64,000 bases of DNA from Pipra filicauda (GCF_003945595.2 NW_024104553.1:434001-498000), one strand, 5' to 3'; positions 1 through 12,130 are shown, counted from the stretch's first letter. Translations and numbers: made by a program. Notes: generated by a model not told the origin, from the sequence alone.

Positions 1-634
1 CTTACTCCTTTGAGTTGGTCTTTCTCTAAGGGCCTGCATTCAAGTTATGAACAAGACCATATATTTCAATATGGTATGAAAGCATGTGTGTCCTAGTGTT
101 CAAGCTACTGGAACACTTTTCCCCCTAGCTGTAAGCTAGGGGGAAATAATTAAGTTATTTTTTCTCTGAAAGTGCTGTACATTGTCAGGTCTCAGTGTAT
201 TGTAACATACCAGGCTTTTAATTTTTAAAACTTTTTTGCTTATGAATTTGTACATATCGACTTAGGAAAAATATTCTGGTACAAACAACTCATTCAGCTG
301 AGAAAACTGCTATTCTTTTGTGTTATGGCAATGCACAAATCCTTTGCTTTTGTGTAAGATAGGTGAACTGTTGGACTTGAAGATGTAGAGATTTCTTAGG
401 AACACATAACTGCAACTTTTCTGATGAGCAGAACCATGAAATTGTTGTGATCCTTGAAGAACAAGAGTCAATATTTCAGCTTGTTAGCTGTGGGTGTTTT
501 TGAAATATGCTTTATGTAAAGCATAGGTCAGGGTTGCAGGAGTTGGCAAACTAGGGAAAAAACGATCCAATATGTTGCTCAAGAATGTTTGCATTTTGTG
601 CAAAGCATCACGGGGTCTGTATTCTGTTTTGTAG
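1..634 (+). other. APMAP: APMAP intron, 3' part
   Basis: This stretch lies before the first APMAP exon in the window and ends in a T-rich acceptor (TTTTGTAG at 627-634). The upstream exons coding for the cytosolic tail and membrane anchor are not in the window. I see no repeat or other gene here. Confidence 0.8.
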
Positions 635-750
635 TTTGAAGGAACCTCCCCTCCTGACGGGTGTACTAGAGCCCAATATCAAGTTACGAAAAGCTGAGCG
701 GTTATGGGAAAACCAGCTGCATGGACCAGAGTCCATTGTCAATATTGGGG
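635..750 (+). CDS. APMAP: APMAP coding exon (first in window)
   Basis: 116 bases. The first base completes a codon begun in the previous exon. It encodes KEPPLLTGVLEPNIKLRKAE and on to GPESIVNIG, and ends GGGG before the donor GTAAGC. It leaves one base of a codon, which joins with AT of the next exon to give Asp. This segment leads from the membrane stalk into the propeller. Confidence 0.93.
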
Positions 751-3700
751 GTAAGCACTGACAAAATAAGCTTTTAAAGAAGGGTCTTTAAATGTTGCTC
801 CATCGATAAAGAGTTTGTTCAGCAGTATACCTCTTAGATAACAAACTCTGTAAGTTACTTTGAATGTGCAGGTTTTTGTAAAAGTAATTGTGTTAGGCAG
901 CAAAACCTGGCTGCAATGTACTGCTTTTCTCCTCTTTCGTGAGAATAAAATAAATCTTGTTGCCAGATTAAAAATCCCTGTCCTTGACTGAAAGCATCAG
1001 CAGTGTAGTCAGGGGCTACTTATGTTTGGAAGAAGTGGTCCCATTTCATTTGACTAGCTCTTAACTGGGCATTAATATTTACCTGCTCTTTTAATGGTCA
1101 TTGCCACTGAGGGAGCTGAGTTTTATGGTCTTCATATTTGCTTTTATGACAGAAAAACCCTCAAATTGGTAAATAGCATAATATATCCCATATTCAGAAC
1201 TCCTTCATATTCCATATTCATAACTCCTAAAACTTGAATTCTTCCTCTTCTTTTTGAATTGCAAGAAATCTAACCAACACAGGTACCATCCTGTATTTCT
1301 TCCTCATGGAATGTGTGTTCTCCCCAAATCACAAACCCATGCCACCTCTGAGCACTTTCTTAATGACTTATCTAGACTTCTAATGGTGTGACCCTCTTAG
1401 CAGGAACCTAGCATTGTGCAGGGCTTGTTTCCTGTGCCTCCTGAAGGAAGGATAAGGCTAGAAACTACTCTTTACATGAGTCCTTGAGTGCTTTTTCTCT
1501 GAAAGGGAAAGGGTGTGGGAGTTCCAAGCAAGGCCCTTCCTGAAAGATCCTTCGGTACAAGAGGTGTTCAGTAATCATATTTTTTTTTTTTCCTTCTGCT
1601 TTATCTTCTAATAAATTAATAAAATATTTTTAAGAAATTATTTTACCCAGTAAGAAACTACTGTAAATTCCTTCCTCAGATTACACTTTTTAGCACATTG
1701 TAAACAGAGATAGGTAAAAGTGATTACCTGAAGCTATTGATTCTTTTATGTTGCCTGGTTTTGTCAATCTCTTCGGAAACTCTTTAAAGAAACCTTCCTG
1801 CAAGGGACTATGACCTATGGATAAAATAATCAACCTGACTGAGAATAAATGTTGGAGTCTTCTTATTCTCTTTTAAAAGTGTAATTAGCAAACCTAAAAC
1901 ATCAGTTAAATTAGAGATGGAAAAGTTCAAGCAATGGGCTCTACTAATCTAACAGTATTTCATTTAGTTTGGTTGTATGGAAAAGTTTGTGTTGTTTGTA
2001 TTCAGTTAATGTCTTATGCTATCACACAGCTTGGCATGAATGCAGTAATTTGGCAATGCTTTTGATTTGTATGGTTGTTCAATTGCCATAGTTTTTTGTA
2101 ATTCATCTCCAGAACTGATACAATACTGAGCATTGGCACATGTCCAGCAGCCAACGTGGACTGTATCTGAATGAGAAGTTTTATCTAGTCAGTCTCTCAT
2201 TGAAGAGTGATAAGATGAATGCAGTGTCTGACCACATTTTATGATGATGTAGAAATTTACCCAGATGGATCCAATGACTGGCCATTAAGTTATGTTTACC
2301 TTTAACTAAGAACTTAGACCACCTGTGGGTGAAAAGCTTCATATCCTATAGACACTCCCAAGGTTTAAATCCTTCCCCTTCTTCCTGAGTTGGAAGAAAT
2401 CTAACCAAATGCTCTTATTTGCCTTCATTTTTTCCCCTTCCATGTATTTTTCTTTTGCTATGACTGAAGAAGTCTGTCACTTCACTGTATCTTAAACCTG
2501 AATTCTACTACATGCTAGTAGAAGGATCATGTAGAAGGATGTTTGCCACTGTGGGTTTGTGATCAAGCTAATCATTTGTTTTTGCAGATATACTATTTAC
2601 TGGGACAGCTGATGGGAAGATTATCAAAATTGAAGATGGGGAAATACAAACAATATCCAGAATTGGCCATGATCCTTGTGGTGAGTGACAGCTCCTGAAC
2701 ATAGTGTATCTGAAAATGTCTGGGTCAAGGGTATGTGTTGCTTAAACTATGTTCAGTCTGGATTGCTCATGCAAGTGCTTATCTTCCTCTACAGAAATTT
2801 GTAACAGATATATTAATATATTTCTATGAATGAAGTATGAGTGGAGATAGGTACATTGGAAGGAAGAGCAGAACAGAGGGCCAAAAGATTTGGAATGGGT
2901 GCTCTTAGACAACAAAGCACAGAGTTTCCAGCAGTAAAATTAAGTAATGCAGGGGTTTTTGTGTAATGACTACAAGGCCTACACTCTTGTAAGGCTGCGA
3001 CATGGATGACTTGTTGGCAGAAGATCCTGCATCTTAACATCAGGAGGAAGACGAGGTTGAAGTGCATCACAAACAACATTCCTTTTCCTGTTTGTCCATC
3101 TAGAAAAAAAAAATCTATCTTAAGGAAAAAATGGGCAGCAACCTGGCCTAATATTTGTGGAAGCTGAAGTCAGCATGATTCTGAGGTGAAGGGCCACCCC
3201 ATAAAAGCTGAGGACTCCTAAACAAGTGTGAATGAATGAACTCTGAGATAATGTGTGAGTGGGAAAGATCAACGTATTTACAGAATTTTGCCTTGCATTT
3301 TGTTGTACCTATTTCCCTTCCTCTGTAAGTACAGTGGGAATAGTGGCTGCGCTTGCTTTAGCAGAGATCTTGCTTGGGGGTCATGATGTTTTTGTTTTCT
3401 CAACTGCTAAACTGGAGTTATTTCTTGTTGAATTCTACACTTCTTTCTGAATGACTTATTTGCTTCATTTAATGAGATTTCTGGAACTGGGTGAGAAAAA
3501 TTGGTGGTGACTTGTTGATTAACAGAACCATTTCTATGGGAAGGTTAATGTTGGCCATCTCAGTAGTGCCTGGGCAGTCTGAGAAGCCTGGCTGGTGTTT
3601 GCTGGGACTGTGGGTAGTTTTGTTTGCAGTAGCCTTGTAGAAGCTTACCTGAGGTTCTGCAGCCCTGTGCTGGTTGACAGAAGTTATGGTCAGGAACTGT

Positions 3701-6700
3701 TGCTGTCCTTATTAGCTCTCATTGACACATTCATCATATTATCTATATAATTTTATGTGGATGTTCACATGAGTAGACTCTGGACTGATTTGGAAGCACT
3801 CTCTTGGCTGCCTGACAGGTAGGACAGTCTTGGTGCTGGCAGCCAACAAAGTCTGCTGCCAGCAATAAGAAGCTGGATTTGCAGCTGCTGCTTAGGCAAG
3901 AAGGTAGATTGGGATGGGTGTGAAGAATCACCTTTCTCCTGTTCATTTACATTAGACTTGTACAGCTTGAGAGAGGTGGGAAGGTTATGCTGCTCTGTTT
4001 CTTTAGGGCCAGAGTGGTAATGCGGTGCCTGGACTTTTGTGCTCCTTGAGTTGGGTAGTGGAAATGCTCTAGCCAACTGCCTTCTCCAGAAATTTCTCAA
4101 GCTAATTTTTCAAACTGTAGATGTTCTGAACTTCTTAGCTCTTCAGGACTCAAGTATCTCCTTGAATTTGTCTAAATTCTTCAGATTTACAGTATTCCCT
4201 TTCCTCTTCATGTAGAAGTATTCAATGTCTGTGTCTTGAGAAAGCAGCTATTTCATGACAATGTTGGACCTTTTCAGAAAAAGAAAGGTTTTTTTAATTA
4301 AAAAAACCTAATTCCACGAACCTGCAGTAAAACTGATTCTTTCTGAGAAGAAGCATTTCATTAAGTTCAATTTTCTGATATTTAGCCCTATTTGAGGCAG
4401 CTGTTAGCTAGTGACTAGCCTGGCAGATTATATGATTCTCTCTAGACTGGTGAAAACATGGCATGGGGATATCTGTTTCACTCACACCTAGAAAAGTAGG
4501 AATCTTTTCTTTAATGAAGGTATGTGCCATATGTATGCCACAGAGATTTTTAAGCTACAGTTTGAGCCAGGTGCCCACCAAGCTGCTCTATCATCCTCCT
4601 CCTTAGCAGGATGGGGGAAGAAAGGAAGACAAAAAAAAAACCCTCTTAGGTTAAGATACAGACAGTTTACTGAAACAAAAGCAAAGGTCACATGTGCAAG
4701 CAAAGGAAAAAAAGAAACAAACCCTGAAATGTTTTATTCTCTACTTCCCATCAGCAAATGATGTCTGACTGCTTCCTAGGAAGCAGGGCCTTGGCACATG
4801 TAAATTGCTTTGAAAGATGAATGTTGTAAATAATGAATGCCTCCCCTTCCTACTCCTTTCTCTTAGGTTTTATATCTGACCTAATACCATATGATCTGGA
4901 ATATCCCTTTGGTCAGTTTGGGTCAGCTATCTTGGTTATGTCCCCTCCCAAGATCTTGCCCAGTCCCAGCCTGCTGGAGAGGGGAATGTTGGAGAGAGCA
5001 TTAATGCGGTGCCAGCACTGCTCAGCAGTAACCAAAACACTGGTCTGTTATGAACACCTTTCTAGCTGCCAAAGCAAAGCACAGCATTGTGAGGGCTGCT
5101 GTGGGGAAAATGAACTCCATCTTACACAGATCCAATACACTTATGTAGGTAGCCAGAATGCCTTGTATTTATTTCTATTTGGAAAACCATTTTAAAACTG
5201 TTTCCTAAGGAACCCATGAAGATGAGCCAACGTGTGGAAGACCACTTGGCATCAGAGTTGGGCCAAATAACACTCTTTTTGTGGCAGATGCTTATTATGG
5301 ACTCTATGAAGTTGATCCTGATACAGGTATGACCTTTCTGCTCAGAAGTTCCCTTCCACTGACAAATCTGGGCTTCATTTGCAGTTTTGCCAGATACTGC
5401 AGGCCAGAAAACAATGCCTGTCTTCTTTGTAAAGTGATTTGAAGCTGTCTGGATAAAATGAGTCATGCAAGAACTTGATATTTATTTTCCTGTAGCAGTC
5501 ACTTCCTCTCTGTATCTGTCTGTCTGGATCAGTTACTATAACTTATCTTCTGGTGTTACATATTTTTGGTTGTCAGAATTGCTACCTCAGAACCCATGAA
5601 TAAAGCTCTGTGTAGCTGTTTCAGTTTTCATAAAAGGAGAGAAAAAAGATTGTTGTTACATAAACTTTTTGTTGTTTTTACTGTACTTTTGTTTCTGCCT
5701 TGATCTTGCTGTGGTAGTGAAAAGCTCATAACTTCTCTGTAACCTAAATCTACACAAAGGGAAGAAAGATGTATTTTGGTGCAGCTGAAGATCATGTGGC
5801 TTGTTCCTGCTGAGAAAGGCACTGTTGCATTGTGCCTTTCAATGTGTCCCTGAGGCAGATCTCAGGGAGCTGTTTAGGAGCTGTGCTGTCAGAAAGTGAT
5901 AGTTGGTTTTGTGTAGGGTTGACTTTTCTGTCAGTTTACCTCTGCACATTGGCTTCAGGTGGGGAGAGGCTGGCCAAATGCTAGGTGAAATGACATAGAA
6001 AGATTCAGACTGTGTTGCCCTGGGAGAGTATTTGGATGGCAGACAGCTGTCATAATAGCTCAGTCATGACAAAAACAAGCGTACAAACCCAAACCCTGTG
6101 CCTGAAGATGACTTCATTAGATTTTGGTTGATTTTTAGAGATTTTACCTTAATAATTGGCCTGGTAATTTGTGGCAGAGCAGTTCAGTGGACCTGCTGAT
6201 GTTTTAATGCCTAGAAAGTATTACTCTTTGTTCCTACAGGTTTATAGGGAGAGAAGGAGTAGTGATTGGCTTGCCTGCATCCTTGCCTGCCCCCTGCTTG
6301 CCTGCAGGTTGGGACCTGAGTTTGCACTTTGTTTCATATGAGCTTCAGAAATGTGAAAATTTGGCACTTATCATTAGGGAGCATAATCTACTGTTTCAGT
6401 TTTTCTGGAGAGTATTTTCTCCTGGTCATTCATGTTGAGTTGTTCCATTACAGGCCAAAACCTTATTGCTTAACAAAGAGGCAGGAATTGAAAAAAAGTG
6501 AACTGAATTTCATATTAGTATTTACTCATTTCCAAAGCAGGACATACAAAAGCTTGTCTTGTGAGTCTTTTTTTTGTTTCTTTTGTAACCAGGTGAAACG
6601 AAAATGCTTGTGTCAACCAAAACAGTAATTGAAGGTCAGAAGTTGTCATTTGTAAATGATCTTACAGTGACCCGGGACGGGAGGAAAATCTACTTCACTG

Positions 6701-9296
6701 ACTCCAGTAGCAAATGGCAAAGACGAGACTACTTATTCTTGATTATGGAAGGCACAGATGATGGGCGGCAAGTATCTCTTCTCTGAGGCATTTAACTTAC
6801 TCTAAGCTCAGTTGTAGGAATGGACTTCACTGCTTCCTTGGTCTTCAAATTTTTTCTCCTTATAAACCACCTGTGCAAACACTGCACTGCTCAGGAGAGG
6901 GTAAGAGTATGTTGTTGCCAAAGAGACCTGCAGCAAAATAAATGAGATTCTTCTTTTTCCTTCAAGAGGACTTGCATGGAACACCTGTTTTAGAAGTGAA
7001 GGTGTTAGCATTACCTTCAACTCAAATCCTTCACGAATGCTGCCAGTCTCAAGTGGCTTATTATTTCTTCTGTGTTCATAAACAAATGCTTCCTGGCTAT
7101 TCTGCCTTTTTAACTTAAGTGAAGTGCATTGAGAACAGATGGAATGCCTGGAGAATGAAACAGACATGAATAAATATTTGTCTTAACTCAAAAATGCTTT
7201 TTTTTTAGCCTCCTTGAATATGACACAGTAACAAAAGAAGTGAAAGTCTTAATGGTGGGGCTGAGGTTTCCCAATGGTGTGCAGCTCTCTCCTGCAGAAG
7301 ACTTTGTCCTGGTGCAGGAGACAACCATGGCTAGAATCAGGAGGTGAGTATGACTTCACTGAATTTATTACCAATCTCTGTTTAGAGATTGTTTAAATAA
7401 ATGAGTGGAATGACAAAAGAAATCCTACACTTTATTTATGCCTAGTTATAAGTGACAGAGAAGGTGGCCTTCCTCGATACTTGATTTTTTTTATTTTGCT
7501 GTAAAAATCTGGCATGCGTAATCTTTCCATCGTGGGCTCCTTTACACATAGTGGAGTAAGCTGACTTTTTTTCTGGTGAGAAGAGTGTGGCTATGCTGTA
7601 TTTCCCTGAACCTGAGGAATGAAAAAAACCCCTCTTTTTGAAATGAAATAATTTTGGGACTTTTATTTGTTATTTAGACTGCTTAAGATGTCCTAATCTA
7701 TTATCTATAACTTTCAGGTATTATGTATCTGGGCTGATGAAAGGTGGAGCAGATATGTTTGTTGAGAACATGCCTGGTCTTCCAGATAATATCAGGTTAA
7801 GCAGCTCTGGAGGATATTGGGTAGCTATGGCAGCTGTCCGGCACAATCCTGGATTTTCTTTGTTGGATTTCTTGGCTGAAAAACCATGGATTAAAAAGAT
7901 GATATTTAAGGTAAAAAAAAAAATTAAAAAGATTTTTTTTAAAAAATCACCTTTAGTTTAGGAATCGAAGTGCTAAATATTTGTTTTTCGTGTTTCTTCC
8001 TCTTCACAGGAAGACTTAAAAAAATGTTTAGTGTTGTGCTTAAAACTGTTGTTGCTGTCCCCGGGTAGAACAGTCCTTTATATTCATAGGTAGTAAAACA
8101 GAATATTCTGAGTTGGAAGGGAGCCACAAGGATCATCTAGTCCAACTCTTAAGTGAATGGCCTGTACGGGGATCAAACCTGTGACCTTGGCATTATTAGC
8201 ACCATGCTTTAACTAGCTGAGCTAATCTGCATTCTGTAAAACTAACATTTGCTTCTCTGAGTAGCGGGTAAACATCTCTTAAGTTGTCTTCCATCTTGAT
8301 CTCAGGAAAGAAACAGGACTGTCTCTACTCTAGTCATGCAGCAACACAGGATCTACATTTGGATATGTGAAGACTTCACCTTTGTACCTGAAGTGCCTAA
8401 AATACTTATTGCCAGGTGTCTAAAGAGCGTTTGGGAAGTCTGGCCTGTTCTAATGACTACCGTAGGCATCCTGGGAGACAGTGTGTGTGTTATGGATGGT
8501 GTTGGGTGGCATTTTGTTCTGATTCAATATGCCTTTTGTTGTGTCATACCCTGAGGATGAGGATGAACAAGAATAAGGGCTATCTGATGCTAAAGAAACG
8601 GCATGGTGCTTTTTGGACAATACAAAGACATAAAAATACTTCTTCTGTCCTTGAAAAAATAAAAATCAACAAGTGGTGTTTAGAATGGAAGCGCCATTTC
8701 AGCTAAACAAGCTCTGTGCTGTCCCTGTCTCTCCTGGTGCAGTGCAGGAGCCTTAACAAAAAATGATGCTACAGGCAGCAGAGCATGATGGCTGCTTGGC
8801 TCAGCTGCACCAGAACAAGCTGATGTCTCCTGCTTGGGCAGCCTTTCAGCCTAGCTCTGGAGTAGAGTAAGCTTCTGCTGGTTGTTTTGTTTCTTTTCAA
8901 GTTGCCTTTTCACATATTAATGCATTAACCCTGTGTAATAGTCTTTACTCAAATTGTATGCTTATGTTCTTAGCTGCTTCTTCCAAGGAGTCTGGAATGG
9001 TCTTTGCCTGTATAAATGGCTGAGGTATAATTGTGGAGAACAAAATCTTTTGTTAATTTTCTGTTTTTCTTTTCTTTTTCTTTTAGTTGCTGAGTCAGGA
9101 AACCGTGACAAATTTTGTGCCCAAATATAGCCTTGTTGTTGAACTTACTGAGACAGGATCCTACAGAAGAAGCTTTCATGATCCCAATGGAGTGATGGTA
9201 GCTTATGTTAGCGAGGCACATGAACACAATGGATATCTTTACCTGGGTTCCTTCCGGTCTCCGTATATTTGCAGAATTAATCTTCAGCATGTTTAA
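635..9296 (+). CDS. APMAP: APMAP (adipocyte plasma membrane-associated protein), last seven coding exons
   Basis: Exons 635-750, 2588-2680, 5210-5326, 6593-6767, 7209-7343, 7718-7910 and 9087-9296 join in one open frame of 345 codons plus stop. The translation follows vertebrate APMAP almost residue for residue (for example DGRKIYFTDSSSKWQRRDYL, FPNGVQLSPAEDFVLV, SGLMKGGAD, GYLYLGSFRSP). Human APMAP is 416 residues, so about 70 N-terminal residues, including the single membrane anchor, lie left of the window. The family is a type II membrane glycoprotein with a six-bladed strictosidine-synthase/paraoxonase-like beta-propeller; arylesterase activity and a role in adipocyte differentiation are reported for mammals. 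The N-glycosylation sequon in GPNNTLFV sits where human has GPNGTLFV. The reading frame has no break. One intron has a GC donor (see 6768). CST7 faces it tail to tail. Identity is very sure; exon edges rest on splice consensus and phase. Confidence 0.96.
751..2587 (+). other. APMAP: APMAP intron
   Basis: GT-AG intron (GTAAGC ... TTTTTGCAG). AT-rich, with no recognisable repeat or coding stretch. Confidence 0.85.
2588..2680 (+). CDS. APMAP: APMAP coding exon
   Basis: 93 bases, encoding DILFTGTADGKIIKIEDGE through ISRIGHDPC, the first propeller strand pair. Acceptor TTTTTGCAG, donor GTGAGT; one base carries over into the next exon. Confidence 0.95.
2681..5209 (+). other. APMAP: APMAP intron
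   Basis: GT-AG intron of about 2.5 kb. Short open frames occur in it (for example 3259-3450 and 4833-5195), but none shows family similarity or splice context. No clear repeat was seen. Confidence 0.8.
5210..5326 (+). CDS. APMAP: APMAP coding exon with the N-glycosylation sequon
   Basis: 117 bases, encoding THEDEPTCGRPLGIRVGPNN then TLFVADAYYGLYEVDPDT. The Asn-Asn-Thr sequon sits at the position of the glycosylated Asn of human APMAP (PNGT). Acceptor TTTCCTAAG, donor GTATGA. Confidence 0.95.
5327..6592 (+). other. APMAP: APMAP intron
   Basis: GT-AG intron ending in TTTTGTAACCAG. No repeat or coding content recognised. Confidence 0.85.
6593..6767 (+). CDS. APMAP: APMAP coding exon ending at a GC donor
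   Basis: 175 bases, encoding ETKMLVSTKTVIEGQKLSFV, NDLTVTRDGRKIYFTDSSSK and on to MEGTDDG plus the first two bases of Arg (CG). The frame requires the exon to stop at 6767, where the next bases are GCAAGT. Using the GT four bases further on would join GGG CGG CAA to CCT CCT TGA and stop at once, so the GC donor is the only one that keeps the protein. Confidence 0.93.
6768..7208 (+). other. APMAP: APMAP GC-AG intron
   Basis: The intron opens GCAAGTATC and closes TTTTTTTTAG at 7208. GCAAGT is the strong form typical of the minor class of GC-AG introns spliced by the ordinary spliceosome. Frame conservation across the junction (Gly-Arg-Leu-Leu-Glu-Tyr-Asp, as in human) fixes the boundary. Confidence 0.9.
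7209..7343 (+). CDS. APMAP: APMAP coding exon, strictosidine-synthase-like core
   Basis: 135 bases, encoding LLEYDTVTKEVKVLMVGLRF then PNGVQLSPAEDFVLVQETTM. The NGVQLSP...ETTMARIRR stretch is the most conserved block of the strictosidine synthase-like family. Donor GTGAGT; two bases carry into the next exon. Confidence 0.95.
7344..7717 (+). other. APMAP: APMAP intron
   Basis: Short GT-AG intron (GTGAGT ... AACTTTCAG). Nothing else was seen in it. Confidence 0.85.
7718..7910 (+). CDS. APMAP: APMAP coding exon
   Basis: 193 bases, encoding YYVSGLMKGGADMFVENMPG, LPDNIRLSSSGGYWVAMAAV and on to EKPWIKKMIFK. The donor GTAAAAAAAA follows directly after Lys, in phase 0. The open frame runs about 50 bases past the donor into the intron, which is not coding. 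Confidence 0.95.
7911..9086 (+). other. APMAP: APMAP last intron
   Basis: GT-AG intron closing in a long pyrimidine tract (9060-9084) and AG. It contains a tRNA-Ile/CR1 SINE copy at about 8097-8228. The small open frames at 8336-8706 show no family similarity. Confidence 0.8.
8097..8228 (-). mobile_element. SINE with tRNA-Ile head and CR1 tail (TguSINE1-like), copy 1
   Basis: Read on the minus strand, it begins TTAGCTCAGCTAGTTAAAGC (a pol III A-box like that of tRNA-Ile), has GCTAATAA around an AAT anticodon, then a B-box-like stretch ending GATCCCCGTAC. It finishes in the CR1-type 3' end (CCTTGTGGCTCCCTTCCAACTC ... ATTCTG). A tRNA-Ile head fused to a CR1 tail matches what I know of TguSINE1, which is mobilised by CR1. 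The copy is diverged (for example ACTAGCTGAG). Confidence 0.75.
9087..9296 (+). CDS. APMAP: APMAP last coding exon with stop
   Basis: 210 bases in phase 0, encoding LLSQETVTNFVPKYSLVVEL, TETGSYRRSFHDPNGVMVAY and on to SEAHEHNGYLYLGSFRSPYI then CRINLQHV, and stop TAA. The C-terminus length equals that of human APMAP. Confidence 0.96.
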   Translation: MLSQETVTNFVPKYSLVVELTETGSYRRSFHDPNGVMVAYVSEAHEHNGYLYLGSFRSPYICRINLQHV

Positions 9297-10439
9297 CTGT
9301 CCCTCCATGATGAAGTCCCACTGTCCTATAGTATTCCAGAGGTACAAAGGAAGCATATATTTGAGGCAGTTTGTGACCAAGGACAAAAAGTGAAAGATAG
9401 TCTGTTAACATGCAGTAGCACTGTTGCCATAGGAAAACATACAGCTTGCTGTACCTGTTCTCTTCCTTGATTTGACTGCTAATGTTTTGGAGTTGGTGTG
9501 CATAATTGTTAATATCTGAAGAGTATGGTGGGGCATCTTCATTCAGTTATTTGCTCCTCAGAGAGCCTCCACTGCTTTTCCGTGCCCAGCCCTGTTTGGA
9601 GTCATCTTAAACAGACATCATCGTGTTGCCTTTAATGCAACTGTATGTCTTCTTACACTGGAAGGATTTGTGATTTATGGAATTTAATTATGTAATATTT
9701 GAATAGAAGATAATGGCTTGCATGTGTTTATTTCTGTTTTAGAACCTGCTGTTTAGGATTACAGTATATATTCTGATGTCATACCATGGTGCTGTGGTAG
9801 AGGCAGCAACATCCAGAAATCAACAACACGCGTAGAAATTTAGTTAGACCATTGGGTTTCTTCAATTCCAACCTGTGTAAGTAACAGTAGACACTACAAT
9901 TAGCTGTTAATCAGAACCAAATTTCATTGTTACCTGTGGACTCCTGTGTTTTTTTTATAGCATTGTGATCAGATGATGAATGAAAGTTGCATTTTCTATG
10001 TTATTAAGGGCTAGTCCCAGCAGGTTTAAAAAGGGTCATATGTAGTATTTCTTCCATGTTTATCAGGTCCTGTAAGTCTGCTGTTGATTATCTAGGTGAC
10101 CATTCCTGAGAGACATGTGAGAGAAGAGGGCCAGCTGCAGGAATCCTCTTCAACATGCTTTTTATGGAGAAGTGGTAAAGATTTTGGGGAAGACTGGTGT
10201 CTGAAGATGGATGTGGACTCAAAGGCCCCCTGTAAAATCTAGTAATGGTGGATAAGGAAGGCTTTGGTGGAAGATTTTGGAATGCAATAGTAGCTCATGG
10301 ATGCTTTCTGTCATTCCAGAGGGAATGATATACTTCCTCTGTTAACAGATACTCTGCTTGGTAAATCCAGAGAATGCTTTTCTGTCAACTGTTGCAAAGG
10401 AAAACATTTTATGGCTGGAGAGGCTGGCAGCACAAAGGA
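9297..10439 (+). other. APMAP: APMAP 3' untranslated region and flank
   Basis: This stretch follows the stop codon. I find no AATAAA or ATTAAA on the plus strand before the CR1 that starts near 10440. The nearest weak variant is AATAGA near 9702. The end of the transcript therefore cannot be placed from sequence. Confidence 0.5.
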
Positions 10440-12130
10440 ATTCCAGCCACCTCAGACAGTAAGTCTTCAGAGGCTCAACTTAAATGCCTCTATGCAAATA
10501 CACACAGCATGGGGAATAAGCAAGAGTTAAAGATGTGCATGTGCCTGCCTGTGGTCTCATTGGCTTCACAGAAACGTGGTGGTATGGCTTCTATGACTGG
10601 AGTGTTGAAAGGATACAGGATCTTGAGGAAGGACAGGCAGGAGGCATGAGGAGAGGGTGTTGCCCTCTGTGTCGGTGACCAGCAGGAGCGCATGGAGCTC
10701 TGCCTGCGGATGAATGAGGAGCTGACTGAGGGGTTAAGGGTCAGGATTAAAGAGAGAGCAGGGACAGGTGACGTTATAGTGGGAGTCTGCTACAGGCCAC
10801 CCAGCCAGGAAGACTGAGTGGATGAAACTGCCTATAGACAGGAGGGGCCACACGTTCACAGTTCCTGGTCCTCGTGGGGGATTTCAATAACCCTGACATC
10901 TGTTGGAGGGACAACACAGCAGGGCAAAAGCAATCCAGGAGGTTCCTGGAATGCATTGACAGTAACTTCCTTCTCCAAGTGATAGAGGAGCCAAGGAGGA
11001 GAAGTGCTATGCTGGACCTTTTGCTCACCAACAAGGAGGGGCTGGTGAGGAATGTGAAGCTCAAAGGGAGCCTTGGCTGCAGGGACCATGAAGTGTTGGG
11101 AGTTCAAGGTCCTTAGGGCAGTGAGGAGGGCACATAGCACATTGCTGCTGCCCTGGCCTTCAGGAGGGCAGACTTTGGCCCCTTCAGGGGTCTGGTTGGT
11201 AGAGTGTAATGGGATAAAGCCCTGGAGGGAAGAAGGGCCCAAGAAAGCTGGTTGATATTCAAGGGTCACCTCCTCCAAGCTCAGGAGTGATGCATCCCAA
11301 CAGAGAGAAAGTTGGGCAGAAGTGCCGGGAGGCCTGTGTGAATGAACAAGGAGCTCCTGGACAAACTCAAACACAAAGTGGAAGCCTACAGAGGGTGGAA
11401 GCAGTGGCAGGAAGCCTGGGAGGAATACAGAGATTGTGTGAATAGCCGGAATCAGGTTAGGAAAGCCTGAGAGAATTAAACCTGGCCAACAACATGAAGG
11501 GCAACGAGAAAAACTTCCATGTGTATGTTGACGATAAAAGAAAGACTAGGAATAATGTGAGCCCTCACTAGAATGAAAGGGACAACCTGTTTACTGGGAC
11601 ATGGCAAAGGCTGAGATACTCAACAACTTTTTTGCTTCTGTCTTCACCAACAAGTGCTCCAGCCACACTGCCTGAAAAGGCAGGGACTAGGAGAATGAAC
11701 CAGTCCACTGTAGGAGAAGATCAGGTTCAAGACCATCTAAGGAACATGAAGGTGCACAGGACCTGTTGAAATGCATCCATGGGTTCTGAGGGAGCTGCTG
11801 GATGAAGTGGCTAAGTCACTATCATATTTGAGAAGCTGTGGCAGTCTGGTTAAGTTCCCATCATCTAGAAAAGGGAGAAAATAACCCCCATTTAAAAAAA
11901 AAAGGGGAAAAAATTAAGACCTAGGGCACTACAGGCCAGTCAGTCTCACCTCTGTGCCTGGCAGGATCATGGAGCACAGAGAGACTGGAACATGTTGCCC
12001 AGAGAAGTTGTCTTGAACCCTGGAACGGGTTCAAGGCCAGGTTGGATGGGGCTTTGAGCAACCTGTTCTAATGGAAGATGTCCCTGATGATCTCTTAGGT
12101 CCCTTCCAACACCATGCATACTATGATTTT
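10440..12130 (+). mobile_element. CR1 LINE copy, internally deleted, plus strand
   Basis: The endonuclease start is recognisable as CLYANTHSMGNKQE (10486-10530). The endonuclease core follows, with GDFNNPDICW at about 10876-10905 and a decayed SDH motif (CRDHEV, about 11079-11096). Remnants of the link and start of the reverse transcriptase run to the CR1 block GCACTACAGGCCAGTCAGTC near 11926-11945. It then jumps to the CR1 3' end (about 11980-12130: CATGTTGCCCAGAGAAG ... CTATGATTTT). Frameshifts and stops are frequent, so it is dead. Most of the reverse transcriptase is missing. Confidence 0.88.

Noticed and set aside
6604..6786. Open frame running from the APMAP exon past 6767
   Set aside because: The part after 6767 is intron; homology ends exactly at the GC donor and resumes at 7209.
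8336..8706. Two overlapping plus-strand ORFs in the last APMAP intron
   Set aside because: No family similarity, no splice logic, and they lie inside a well-defined intron.
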